In this document: positions 36,663-45,562 of the stretch, one piece after another
How positions within the stretch are numbered: the first letter of the stretch is position 1
Layout: every line of letters starts with the position of its first letter
Origin: an uncultured Kiritimatiellota bacterium
GTDB taxonomy: Bacteria; Verrucomicrobiota; Kiritimatiellia; RFP12; UBA1067
Length of the DNA stretch: 64,000 bases
Assembly (NCBI GenBank): GCA_934635045.1
Contig: CAKTZA010000004.1
Coordinates: 28,469 to 92,468 of the forward strand
Direction of reading: 5' to 3'
Translations under genes and position numbers: made by a program
Notes under the pieces: generated by a model
Seen by the model: only the letters and a program-made list of their open reading frames with translations
What the model was told of the DNA's origin: nothing
Databases searched by the model: none

Positions 36663-39563
36663 TTACCGCAGGATCAGCAGCATGCCGGTGTCGGCCTTGA
36701 GCGACGACAGCACCGTCGAGCCGAGCGCATCCGCCGTGAAGACGAAGTCCGAAAGCCCCGTCTCGCCCGTCACATAGCGCACCACGCTCTCGCCCGCCGT
36801 CAGCGACTCCGCCGCCACGCCATCGCGCGTGACCGCGCACGTCGCGCCGTCCGCAACCGTCGCCTTCAGGAAGTAGGCGCCGTTCGCGCGTCCCGCACGG
36901 CCGACCGTCGCCGCAAGCGACGCCCCTGCCGGAATCGCCACGCCGTCGTCGACCAGTTCCACCGCCGGATCAACCGCCGTGACGACGAACCGCTTGCCGA
37001 TCTTCTTCGTGTAGATCGGACGCCAGTCGGCCTCGACCGCGCCGACGTCCAGCCGGTTGCCGTTCATCACGCGCGGATTCCCGTAGACGTCCTTGTCACC
37101 CCACTTCGCCGCATCGTAGAAAGCAGCCCCCGCCGCATCGACCGCCGCGTTCGCGCCAATGACCGGTGCAAAACTGTCATCAACCGACAGATCGTCCGTC
37201 GTGATGCAGCTTGCGTCCACCGTGGGCTTGTTGTCGGCAACTTTCGCCAGATTCGCCGCCGTCTTCGTCGAGAGGACGCAGTTGGTGAACACCAGCGACG
37301 AACCACTGGCCGTCTTCGAGCCGAGAATCAGGCAGTTGCTGATCTCTTTCCCACTGACAACCAACCAACTGCCGTCCTTATTCCCGTTCGTCTCAGAATT
37401 GTCCGCGCCGAACGTGCAGTTGAGAGCCGCCGCATCGTAAAGCGTCGCCCATCCCTTGTTGCGGTCGATAAGGCAGTTGACGAGGCGACAGCTCACGCCA
37501 CCGTTGCCGCGTGCCGCCGGACCGTTGCCACTCTGGATAATGCTGTTCTCCAAGAATTGGACGCGGTTGTAGACGCCGAAGAATCCGCCGCCGCCACGTC
37601 GCGCGACGCAGTTCGAGATGACGCAGTCCGTGACGACCGCCAGTTCGGCTTCCGTGCCGTATTCAGCCAAGACACCGCCGCCGTGGAAGTCGTCGTCGTT
37701 GTTGACCGAACTTGTGCCCACATCCGTGCGCCCGCCCGTCAGCGTAAAGCCCGTGAGGCGCGAACCTTTCGCGAGCGCGACGCAACGGACAGCGTTCGGC
37801 CCGCAGCCCTTGTTTGCCGCCTCTGCCGACGGATCTTCCGCACCGACAATGAACGTCTTGTCCGCGCCCGCACCGATGACGGACACGCCCGCCGGCACGA
37901 CGGCGCGTGCGGCGTGCGTGTAGGCCGTGCTACCGACATTGCCAAACCGCTTCGTCTGCGTCATCGTCTCGTTGTCGTAGACGCCCGCCTTCACGTACAC
38001 GGTTGCAAATGCGCCCGACGGCACGGCCTTCAGCGCAGCCTGGAGGCTCGCATACGGCGCGTCTTCCGTCCCATCCGGCGTTTCAGCCGTGGACTCGCGA
38101 TCCACTGTGAAGACGGCGGCATTGAACGCCGGCTTGAGCGTCAGCGTCTTGCCGACAGTCGGCGCCACGAAGACGAACGCACCGTCCGCGTTCGCGTAGC
38201 GGCGCATCGTGTCCGCTCCCGACGCGGCAAACGAATGAAGCCCTTTCTGCGCCGCCACCAGTCGTGCGCCAGACGGGTCATGCGTGACCGTGACAATTGT
38301 GTGGCCCTCCATCGTGCGAATATAGCCGAGATTCTTCGACGACACGAGGCACACGCCATTGAAGAAGTAAAACCCATAATCCGTCGTTGACGCAAATCCC
38401 GATTTTCGGTCTGCCGAATCAGTCGATGACATGCCACCCTGTCCGGTAAACGTGATCGTGCCGCCCGTCGGCGTGACGACTTCCTGCGCACAGCCGAGGC
38501 TCACGGATGTCGTATCGACCGCATGGCCGTAGAAGTCAAGGTTGCGATACGCTTCGGGAATCTGATCAAGGAACGTGGCATCGCCTTTGCCGATGACAGC
38601 CGTCGCGTCCTCGTGGAGGCGATAGTCGACAAGCGGCGGCGCCATAAAGAGGTCATAGCCGGGATTGAAGACGCATGCCCCGTTCGTCGTCGAAGTCGTG
38701 TCCGCACTCCCCTTGTTGAACGCACAGTTGTACCACTGGGCCGCCCCCGAATCCTTCCACCAGGTTTCTGCGAAGAGGCAGTTGTAGCCAATCACGTTTG
38801 CGCTACCGCTTCGGTTGAAGCAATAGCCGTCCGCAAACGTGCAGTTCACGAACGTCGCCGCGTAAGTAAGGGGGGAACTGCTGTAATGTCCTGTGAAAAG
38901 GCAGAATGCCGCGAGACAGCCGCGCACGTCAGGATATTGCTCGATCGCCTTGTTCCCATGCACCCATGTGCGCACGAGAAGGCAGTTGCCGTGACTGGAC
39001 GCTCCATCCGCCCCGTAGCGCACTGCGCCTGCACGTCGCGCGACGTTGTTGGAGATGATGCAGTCCACGATGACAATGCCCTTCTTGCCATTGACCGCAT
39101 AGACGCCACCGCCATTGTTTTCGGGCTCATCATTCCCTGACGACGTGTTGTGCGTCGCGCCGCCCGTAAGCGTCAGGTTCGAGACGACAACGTTGTCCGC
39201 ATTGATGCCGAGACAGCGGACGGCGTTCGCGCCGCAGCCAAGGCCCATGTCGTCAACGCCCTCCGTCGCGTGCGCACCCTTGATGATCGCGCCCTCCTTC
39301 GACTCGCCGACGAGCGTGAGGGACTTCGTGACGTAGACGCGGTTCGACATGGACGTCTTAAAGCCGTCGAGACTGCCGCCCACGTCATGGACGCCGTTTT
39401 TGATGAAGACCGTATCGCCTTCAGATGCCGCATCCACGGCTTCTTGAACCGAAAAATACGGCCCGTGGAACTTGTCGACGACCCGCGTTTCCGCCGAGAG
39501 CCGCGCGCCGGTCAAGGCGAAAGCCGCCCCGAAAAACGCTTTAACTATTAGTTTTGTATTCAT
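36663..39563 (-). CDS. Secreted right-handed beta-helix surface protein
   Basis: 966 residues. Signal peptide MNTKLIVKAFFGAAFALTGARLSAE. Two similar halves (~30-330 and ~480-850), each begin with a parallel beta-helix entry (YFSVQEAVDAASEGDTVFIKNG; YASLQAALKAVPSGAFATVYVK) and contain helix rungs (SNLTLTGGAT, VDCIISNNVARRAGAV; TGFTLTGGRT, VTDCVISNCVARRGGGGF), as in pectin-lyase-like or adhesin-type proteins. No catalytic residues stand out, so an adhesin or structural role is as likely as an enzyme. It ends in GMLLILR, nearly the same last seven residues as the surface protein at 60520 (GLVLVVR). A G14/C14 tract lies 24 bases upstream of the start codon. Confidence 0.8.
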   Translation of the reverse strand: MNTKLIVKAFFGAAFALTGARLSAETRVVDKFHGPYFSVQEAVDAASEGDTVFIKNGVHDVGGSLDGFKTSMSNRVYVTKSLTLVGESKEGAIIKGAHATEGVDDMGLGCGANAVRCLGINADNVVVSNLTLTGGATHNTSSGNDEPENNGGGVYAVNGKKGIVIVDCIISNNVARRAGAVRYGADGASSHGNCLLVRTWVHGNKAIEQYPDVRGCLAAFCLFTGHYSSSPLTYAATFVNCTFADGYCFNRSGSANVIGYNCLFAETWWKDSGAAQWYNCAFNKGSADTTSTTNGACVFNPGYDLFMAPPLVDYRLHEDATAVIGKGDATFLDQIPEAYRNLDFYGHAVDTTSVSLGCAQEVVTPTGGTITFTGQGGMSSTDSADRKSGFASTTDYGFYFFNGVCLVSSKNLGYIRTMEGHTIVTVTHDPSGARLVAAQKGLHSFAASGADTMRRYANADGAFVFVAPTVGKTLTLKPAFNAAVFTVDRESTAETPDGTEDAPYASLQAALKAVPSGAFATVYVKAGVYDNETMTQTKRFGNVGSTAYTHAARAVVPAGVSVIGAGADKTFIVGAEDPSAEAANKGCGPNAVRCVALAKGSRLTGFTLTGGRTDVGTSSVNNDDDFHGGGVLAEYGTEAELAVVTDCVISNCVARRGGGGFFGVYNRVQFLENSIIQSGNGPAARGNGGVSCRLVNCLIDRNKGWATLYDAAALNCTFGADNSETNGNKDGSWLVVSGKEISNCLILGSKTASGSSLVFTNCVLSTKTAANLAKVADNKPTVDASCITTDDLSVDDSFAPVIGANAAVDAAGAAFYDAAKWGDKDVYGNPRVMNGNRLDVGAVEADWRPIYTKKIGKRFVVTAVDPAVELVDDGVAIPAGASLAATVGRAGRANGAYFLKATVADGATCAVTRDGVAAESLTAGESVVRYVTGETGLSDFVFTADALGSTVLSSLKADTGMLLILR

Positions 39564-39587
39564 TTTTAGTATTTTTTAGCATTTAAT

Positions 39588-39601
39588 GGGGGGGGGGGGG
39601 G
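39588..39601 (-). promoter_or_regulatory. Homopolymer tract (14 G on +, 14 C on -) in the leader of the beta-helix gene
   Basis: Fourteen consecutive G, 24 bases upstream of the ATG at 39563 when read on the minus strand. The leader between tract and ATG is A-rich with no Shine-Dalgarno. Such tracts change length by slippage and often phase-switch surface genes in other bacteria. Confidence 0.6.
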
Positions 39602-39837
39602 ACTACACCGTATAGACACACCCGATTCCTCCACGTGACAAATGTGAAGTCTATCATAAACCGGGGTTTCTTGTCAAATTCTTCCGTCTATTTCGCGCAA
39701 AAATCGCCGTCTATTTTGCGCAAACTCTTTTTGCGAAACTTGCACCAACCCCTTTATATAAAGGGGCAAACGCACTTTTTGCGATTCTCCTTATTTGCGC
39801 TTTTTTTTCGCATGGCGTGGCGCAGCTCGAACTGTTT
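39602..39837. other. AT-rich upstream region with repeated TTTTGCG elements
   Basis: Within the 394-base gap between the beta-helix gene and the GH42-like gene. It holds two direct copies of CCGTCTATTTYGCGCAAA (about 39683-39700 and 39705-39722), further TTTTTGCGA copies near 39730 and 39776, and the palindrome CCTTTATATAAAGG near 39752. No gene is visible. These may be operator sites for the beta-helix gene. Confidence 0.5.
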
Positions 39838-39966
39838 TTCGCGCAGAGTCGCAGAGTTCGCAGAGATCCGCCGGACGCCTCTGCGGCCTCTGCGTGATGC
39901 AATATCTCACACGGAGGGAAGGAGACTGGCTGGAACACTCCGTGGTTCCGTGTGAATCTATCCCCC
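39838..39966. repeat. Two family A palindromes (CGCAGAGn and CACGGAGn)
   Basis: 39838-39897: CGCGCAGAGTCGCAGAGTTCGCAGAG against GCCTCTGCGGCCTCTGCGTG. 39904-39966: TCTCACACGGAGGG against CTCCGTGGTTCCGTGTGAAT followed by CTATCCCCCAA. The same CTATCCCCCAA edge is found at 50501-50511. The stop codon TAG of the GH42-like gene lies inside this edge. Confidence 0.8.
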
Positions 39967-42945
39967 AAGAGGTGCGCGGCGGCTCCAGCGGCTGGCGAGC
40001 AGCGAGCCGGAGAAGTTCATCCAGATCGAGAACACGTTCGCCGGAAGTGCCGCGACCGCGCTTCGGAGGACGTCTGTCGCGAGTGCGCCCGCCATGCCGT
40101 CGTTCGGCTCGTGCTCAACGTCATGCGCGCGCGTCTGGTAGATCGAGTAGTTGAAGAAGTTCGCGCCGCCGCCGGCGAGCCGCAGCGCGCCGAAGACCTC
40201 GTCGTCCCACTCCCGGACGCGGTCGTTCCACACGGCCACGTCCTCGGTGATGAAGCCCGGCATCCCCTCGTAGCGCGCATACTCGAACGGCTGGTAGCCG
40301 AAGAAGCGGTCGCCCTGCATGCCGCCGTTGTGCTTGATGAAGCCGGGGTTGCGCGTGAACACGCCCTTCGTGGCGATGTCGTCGCCCTCCGCGTCAGGGT
40401 AGTAGTACGCGGCGAACAGGCGTTCGGGGTCGAGCGGACGAAGCGTCTTCAGCACGAAGTTCTCCCAGTAGTCCTGAAAGTCTTCGCGCTTGGAGCGGTA
40501 GAAGTCAGCATACGCCGCCGTCGTCACGGGCGGCGGATTGCGCAGACGGTCGCGGTGGCGCAGCGGGTCGTCGGGCTGCGGCGGCTCCACGTCCGCGAAC
40601 GACGCCCACTGCGACCCATGCGCGGCATTGAGCTTCTCGACCGTCCCGTATTTCCGTTCCAGCCACGCGCGATACTGGCGGCGCTTCGGCTCGCAGTAGC
40701 CGCTCACCGTGTCGCCGAACATCCACATGTAGAACCAGTCGTGTGTAAAGCCCTCGCCCTCGTAGCACCAGCACTTCCAATACGCGAGATTCGGCACGCC
40801 CGCGTAGCGCGCAACCGTGTCGCGCATGAACGCCTTGATGTAGTTCGCCGGAGCGTCGGCCCAGACGGAGATGTTGTTGTAGTGGGGCGCAAGGAAACGC
40901 CCGTCGTTCACGCGCGCCGGCTCGTACTCGAACTTCGCCCATGCCGGGTCGTTGTGGATGCCGCCGATCTGGATGGCGACGTCCAGTCCCGCGTCCGTCG
41001 CCGTCGCGATCTGCCGTTCCAGGTAGTCGTAGGTGCGGAAGCCCTTGATCGGCTCGGTCTCCAGCGACCACGCGCCGTCGCACAGGAACGTGTTGTAGCC
41101 GCCCAGATAGCGGATCTTGTCCGTAAACGCGCGCAAGTCGTTCTGCGGCAGCGTGACGGAGGCGATGCCGGTCGCGCGGATCGCCGGACGCGCGCAGACC
41201 TCCTGCCACGTCAGCTTCGCGCCCTTCTTCGGACGGTACACGTTGTCCCAGCCCTTGACGCCGACGGTCGCCGTCGATTCCGCCACGCGCAGGCCCCGTC
41301 CGTCGAAGATTTCCATGCGCAGCGTAAACGCGCGGTTGCACCGCACGAGGTCCCGATCCACGGGGATGTCGATCGCAACCTGCGCGCCCGCCGCCGACAC
41401 GGCCGCGCCGTTGCGCCAGTAGCACGCGGGCCGCGAGGCGTTCGAGCGGTGCCAGCGCGCCGAGTATTCCTCCAGCGCATACGCGAGACGATAGGGCGGA
41501 CGGCTCAACTTGTCGGCGGAGAAGTCCGGCGTCTGAATCGTTCCCGTGACCTGCGGCGCGTCAAACACAAAATCGCCCGACGTCGGCGCAAACAGCGGAT
41601 TGGCCAGGCGCGCGTCTTCACGCGGCACATCCGCCGCCGGTGACGAGAGGACACCGTAGAAGCCCTTTCGCGGCGGCCCGTCGAGCGCACCCGAATCGAG
41701 CGTGCGCCGTGTGATCGTGTACTCGTAGTAGCCTTTCTTCAGCGGCGGCAGCGCAAACCCTTGGCGCGTCAGGCGGGCACGCGCGGCGCCCGTCGTGTCC
41801 TTCAGGCGAAACGTCTTCGTGCGCGTCAGGAACGGCTTGGCCTGAAAGGCGTCGCGCAGTTCCAGCGTGGCCTCATAGTCGCCGCCGTAGACGCCCGTGA
41901 AGATGTCGCCATACGCGCCATAGGTCGTCTTCGTGCGCTCTTCCGTCAGCGTCGTCGCGACGAGCGACCTGTCGAACAGGTTGCCGCCCATGAGAACCGG
42001 CGGTTCGCAGTAGATTTCGCCGACATCGCCCTTGATCTCGAACCGCAGTTCGCGCACCTTGAGACCGCGCCGCTCCTCCGGGTAGTACGGGTCATACGGA
42101 GCACGCCGCAGGAACGTCCAGTCCGACCCCAGCTCAAACCAGTCGTAGGCGCCGCCGTTGTGCCAGGTCGAGACGCTCGCGACCTCGCCGCCCTGCTCGT
42201 TCTCCAGGACGCACCAAACGCGGAAGCGTCCGTTGCCGGATGCCGCCGCCGGACACCGACGTCTCGTCGTCCCAGCCGAACGCACCCGGCTCAACGCGCG
42301 TCCCCCTCCCGCGCACGACAACCGTCGCGGCGTCCGAAGCGGCGACATCGTTCGCGACCGCGATGGCCCCCTTGAGCAACGCGCCGTCCGAACGTGGAAC
42401 GCGGCGGGTCGCGCCGCAGACGTCTGCTTGACCGAAACGCCCTTTCGGGTCAGCATCGCCGTCTCGGCGCCCGCCACGCGCAGCGTCGCCGAATTGCATT
42501 CATGATAGTTTCTGACGCCGCTGGTCGTCGTGTTCAGGTAGCGCACCGTGCCGTTCGTCAGCGTGACGTCCGCACCGTTCGAGACGAGCAGCTGGCTGCG
42601 CACGTCCATCTGCTTCCCCGCGAAATCGAAGACGGACACCGTGGCGCGGTTGAAGAGGAAGCGCGTGACTTCGGCGTCCGTTCCGACCGTGATCGCGTAG
42701 GGCGTTGTCGCCGACGTCCACTTCGGGCCGAAGAAGACGGCATCGTCGCCGGTCGGCACATGCCCCGCGTCCGCCGTCGGATGGCCGTTGGCATCGCCGA
42801 GCAGCCAGTTCGCGGCGACGCCCCAATCGCCGGACGTCGCATTCCAGACGAGCGCATCCGCCGCGTTCAGCGGGCCGTACGCCCAGACGCCGAGAATCGC
42901 CGACAGGACGCGCATCGTTTTCATGTTTGCCTTGATGATGTTCAT
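39958..42945 (-). CDS. Chimeric surface protein: beta-strand N-terminal domain joined to GH42-like glycosidase
   Basis: 995 residues from ATG 42945 (MNIIKANMKTMRVLSAILGV.. signal peptide; GAGGAAA upstream). Residues ~30-170 resemble autotransporter-associated beta-strand proteins (LVWNATSGDWGVAANWLLGD). Between ~42440 and ~42240 the listed frame reads Arg/Ser-rich nonsense (TARCSRGPSRSRT), while another frame reads LLKGAIAVANDVAASDAATVVV. A -1/+1 pair of frameshifts is therefore likely, real or from assembly. The rest is a glycosidase with CWCYEGEGFTHDW and WLERKYGTVEKLNAAHGSQW, the GH42-type barrel signature, and GFITEDVAVW as a possible nucleophile region. It ends at a TAG inside a family A repeat (RRAPLGG), so the native C-terminus is probably lost. 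Confidence 0.72.
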   Translation of the reverse strand: MNIIKANMKTMRVLSAILGVWAYGPLNAADALVWNATSGDWGVAANWLLGDANGHPTADAGHVPTGDDAVFFGPKWTSATTPYAITVGTDAEVTRFLFNRATVSVFDFAGKQMDVRSQLLVSNGADVTLTNGTVRYLNTTTSGVRNYHECNSATLRVAGAETAMLTRKGVSVKQTSAARPAAFHVRTARCSRGPSRSRTMSPLRTPRRLSCAGGGRALSRVRSAGTTRRRCPAAASGNGRFRVWCVLENEQGGEVASVSTWHNGGAYDWFELGSDWTFLRRAPYDPYYPEERRGLKVRELRFEIKGDVGEIYCEPPVLMGGNLFDRSLVATTLTEERTKTTYGAYGDIFTGVYGGDYEATLELRDAFQAKPFLTRTKTFRLKDTTGAARARLTRQGFALPPLKKGYYEYTITRRTLDSGALDGPPRKGFYGVLSSPAADVPREDARLANPLFAPTSGDFVFDAPQVTGTIQTPDFSADKLSRPPYRLAYALEEYSARWHRSNASRPACYWRNGAAVSAAGAQVAIDIPVDRDLVRCNRAFTLRMEIFDGRGLRVAESTATVGVKGWDNVYRPKKGAKLTWQEVCARPAIRATGIASVTLPQNDLRAFTDKIRYLGGYNTFLCDGAWSLETEPIKGFRTYDYLERQIATATDAGLDVAIQIGGIHNDPAWAKFEYEPARVNDGRFLAPHYNNISVWADAPANYIKAFMRDTVARYAGVPNLAYWKCWCYEGEGFTHDWFYMWMFGDTVSGYCEPKRRQYRAWLERKYGTVEKLNAAHGSQWASFADVEPPQPDDPLRHRDRLRNPPPVTTAAYADFYRSKREDFQDYWENFVLKTLRPLDPERLFAAYYYPDAEGDDIATKGVFTRNPGFIKHNGGMQGDRFFGYQPFEYARYEGMPGFITEDVAVWNDRVREWDDEVFGALRLAGGGANFFNYSIYQTRAHDVEHEPNDGMAGALATDVLRSAVAALPANVFSIWMNFSGSLLASRWSRRAPLGG

Positions 42946-43157
42946 TTGCTGTTTCCTCGTGAGTGTCGTTTGTGGATGTCCTTTGCTTGCTGGAGAATCT
43001 GGCGATAGGTGTCCGTCTGCGTGATCGAGTCGCCCACAAGCACCCACCGGTCGCCCTTCTGCAAAAACGACCCGCCCTGCGCGCGCGCCCCGACCGTCAG
43101 GGCGAACGCAAGGCAAAGCGTTTCAGACAGAATTCCTGAAATATTCCTCATGCGCAT
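42942..43157 (-). pseudogene. Truncated N-terminus of a secreted SGNH/GDSL hydrolase
   Basis: About 71 codons: signal peptide (MRNISGILSETLCLAFALTVGARA), then WVLVGDSITQTDTYRQILQ, which is SGNH block I (GDSIT with the catalytic Ser). After QILQ the frame continues as QAKDIHKRHSRGNSK and stops. The remaining ~180 residues of the family, including the block V Asp-His, are missing. The TGA overlaps the ATG of the chimeric GH42-like gene (ATGA), so the fragment may act as a translated leader. Confidence 0.7.
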
Positions 43158-43226
43158 GATGCAGAATATTCTACACCAAACGACCCGACTTGGCAACCTC
43201 CCCAATTGGGGAGTGCGAAAACGGAT

Positions 43227-44399
43227 TCATACGGATTTCGATTTGTTCAGCGTCGCAGACCCCCTCAACCGCATGCAGAAGGACACAAGGATGTTTCTCT
43301 GCGCCCGCCTTGCGCCCCTTTTGCGGCTAAGACTTGAAAAACGAATTCCGCGCCGCGCGCATACGCGTTTCCGCATTTTCCGTGGTTCACAACGAAACGG
43401 GCAATCCTCCCCTTGCCAATAGGCTTCGGAACCGTCTGTTTCCAGCAAAGCCTCCGCCAGCAGCGGATAGACGAGGCCTGACGAGTTGTGCCGCTCGAAG
43501 CCCGATGTCGCGACGAACGTCTTGAACGCCCGAATTTCCTCCGGCATCAGTTCAAGGCCGGGGCACAGCTTGCGGACGATGATCTGCTCGCCTGCCTCGC
43601 GGACGCATTCGTAGGCTTCGGCGAACCGCTTCGGCCGCACAGGCGCGCGATAGGGCAGTCCGTTCAGGACACCGCCCGGACATTTCTCGATCCGCTTCCA
43701 CGTGCGCCAGTCGCCGACGGGCATGGCGAGGTCGCCGCCGAGTTCCGCCAGTCGCTTCCTGACACGGACGAAACAGTTCGTCGCGACGTCCGCCGTCTGC
43801 CGCATCAGGCCGAGATACTTCGCCTTGCGCACGGCGTCCGTCTCGCATTCCCACAGGAGCCGCTGCGAGACCTGCATCTGGTAGAGCGTAAAGCCCGGCA
43901 TGCCGGACGGCAGGCCAAGGCCGGCGATGCGGATCGCCGCGTCCGCGTAGCGCAGCTCCAGCTCCCGCCAGTGCGGATCGCCCGTGATGGCGTAGGCCGC
44001 CGCGTAAATCATCGGCAGACGCTCCGACTCGTGCGGCGAGAGGCCGCCCACGACGGGGATCTTCCAGCAGTCGAGGACGGCGGGCGCGGCGGGATGCGCC
44101 GTCCACATCTGCGAGACCTGTCCGCGACGGCCGTCGTAGCGCAACAGCTCGAATCCGTTCTCCGGCGTCACGCACGTCTCGGCGTAGCGCGCGATGTCGA
44201 CCAGCGCACGGCGAATCTCGTCCTTCATTGCCGACGTCGCGAACGGACTTGACCACACCCGCCACATCGTGTAGACGAACAGGGTGTACTGGTCGCGTGA
44301 ACTGTTGAAGTAGAAGCTCGTGCCGTCCGCCGGCGAAATCGAACGCGCGAGGAAGCCTGGCTTGCCGGAAATGCGACCAATCCGACCACCGAAAGGCCC
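43227..44399 (-). pseudogene. Degraded enzyme-like gene of unknown family, 5' and 3' ends lost
   Basis: The frame carries convincing protein (GRIGRISGKPGFLARSISP, TSFYFNSSRDQYTLFVYTMW, VGGLSPHESERLPMIYAAAY, GLPSGMPGFTLYQMQVSQRL) but has no start codon upstream of the conserved part. At ~44390 it runs into a plus-strand kinase fragment. The 3' part after EAYWQGEDCPF is Arg-rich read-through. Helix-rich segments suggest an (alpha/alpha) barrel, as in carbohydrate-active proteins of unknown function, but I cannot name it. The first internal ATG (44267) leaves out conserved N-terminal sequence. Confidence 0.65.
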
Positions 44400-44924
44400 T
44401 CACGGTCGAGCTGGACGAAATCTCGCCCGACGGCATCCGCATCCGCCGGGAATCCGCGCACGACGTCTTTGACGCGCCGCCGCTTGAACTGGAGAACCCC
44501 GACTGGGAGGCCATCCTGACGGCGGGGCCGCGCACGGTCAAGGGCGCCGTCGTCGCGCGCTGGGGCGACGACGCGATGCTGATCCGAACGGCCTCCGGCG
44601 AATCCGTGGCCGTCACGCTGAACGAACCTGGCCGCCCCGACCTGTATGAGGCCGTCGAAGTCGTCGGCGCGCCGAACACACGGAAAGGCCTCGGAAATCC
44701 GTGTGGCCGGCGCGCACGAGGACGGCGCAATCCTGTTCTCCGTCACCGACAACGGCGTCAGCTTCGCGCCCGAACGGCGGCCGACGGCACGGGAGGGGCA
44801 TTTCGGACTCGACGGCATCGTCGAGCGCATCCGGCACTACGACGGAGACCTGAAGATCGCGTCCCGCCCCGGACACGGCACGCGCATCGCCGTCACCCTG
44901 CATTGTGAAGAGGAACGGGAATGA
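44384..44924 (+). pseudogene. Histidine kinase remnant (N-terminal sensor piece joined to HATPase piece)
   Basis: First frame (44384-~44685): KALTVELDEISPDGIRIRR.., LTAGPRTVKGAVVARWGDD.., YEAVEVVGAPN. The second frame (~44680-44924) reads THGKASEIRVAGAHEDG, SVTDNGVSF, GHFGLDGIVERIRHYDGDL and HGTRIAVTL, the C-terminal NarX-type HATPase_c domain with G1 and G2 boxes. The transmembrane part, the phosphoacceptor His (HisKA_3) and the N-box are deleted, and the two pieces are out of frame. The 5' end is also missing. The TGA overlaps the ATG of the response regulator gene, showing it was the cognate kinase. Confidence 0.75.
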
Positions 44925-45562
44925 AACGCATCCGCATACTTCTGGCCGACGACCACCGGCTGCTCCGCATGGGGCTCGCCACGCTCATCTCCTTCCACCC
45001 CGACCTTGAGGTTGTCGGCGAGGCCGCTGACGGCGAGGAGGCCGTCCGCCGCGCGCAGGCGCTCGTACCCGACGTCATCGTGATGGACCTGATGATGCCG
45101 AAGGTGGACGGCGCCGAGGCGACGCGTCGGATCCACAAACTCCTGCCGAAGACGCGCATCCTGATCCTGACGACCTTCGGCACGTCCGCCGAGCTTGCCA
45201 ACGCGATGCGCGCCGGCGCAAGCGGCGCGCTCGTGAAGGACACGGCGAACGACGCGCTCATCGAGTCGATTCGCGCCGTGGCGCGCGGGGAGACGACCCT
45301 CTCGCCCGAAATCCGCAGCACGCGCGCGGAAATCTCCGCCGTCCCGGCGCTCACCCCGCGTCAGCAGGAGATCCTGTCGTTCGTCAAGCGCGGCCTGACG
45401 AACCAGGACATCTCCAAGGCGCTGTCCATCTCCGCCGATGCGGTCAAGCAGCACCTCGGCGCCATCTGCCGCAAGCTCGGCGCGGCGAACCGCACCGAAG
45501 CCGTCGCCCTTGCGATGAGACCCCCATTTGCGGCGTCCTGCGACCCTTCTATACGCCGCTGA
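44921..45562 (+). CDS. NarL/LuxR-family response regulator
   Basis: 213 residues. Receiver domain: acidic pair in LLADDH (Asp10-11), phosphoacceptor Asp56 in VIVMDLMMPK, Thr84 and Lys106 (ALVKD). Output domain ~147-205 is a LuxR-type helix-turn-helix (LTPRQQEILSFVKRGLTNQDISKALSISADAVKQHL is its span; the recognition helix is ADAVKQHL). Intact in all visible motifs, although the kinase that overlaps its start is broken, so it is an orphan unless another kinase feeds it. No promoter of its own is obvious; expression must come from within the kinase remnant. Its last 14 bases overlap the convergent AbiEii-type gene. Confidence 0.92.
   Translation: MKRIRILLADDHRLLRMGLATLISFHPDLEVVGEAADGEEAVRRAQALVPDVIVMDLMMPKVDGAEATRRIHKLLPKTRILILTTFGTSAELANAMRAGASGALVKDTANDALIESIRAVARGETTLSPEIRSTRAEISAVPALTPRQQEILSFVKRGLTNQDISKALSISADAVKQHLGAICRKLGAANRTEAVALAMRPPFAASCDPSIRR

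Noticed and set aside
36439..36840. Minus-strand frame with NAKNAEGRDAKNAEAF-type peptide repeats
   Set aside because: The peptide repeat is only the translation of CGCAAAGn units; the upstream half overlaps the beta-helix gene in another frame.
44225..44903. Minus-strand frames opposite the kinase remnant
   Set aside because: The plus strand encodes recognisable HATPase motifs (DNG, GLDGIVERIR), so the opposite frames are shadows.
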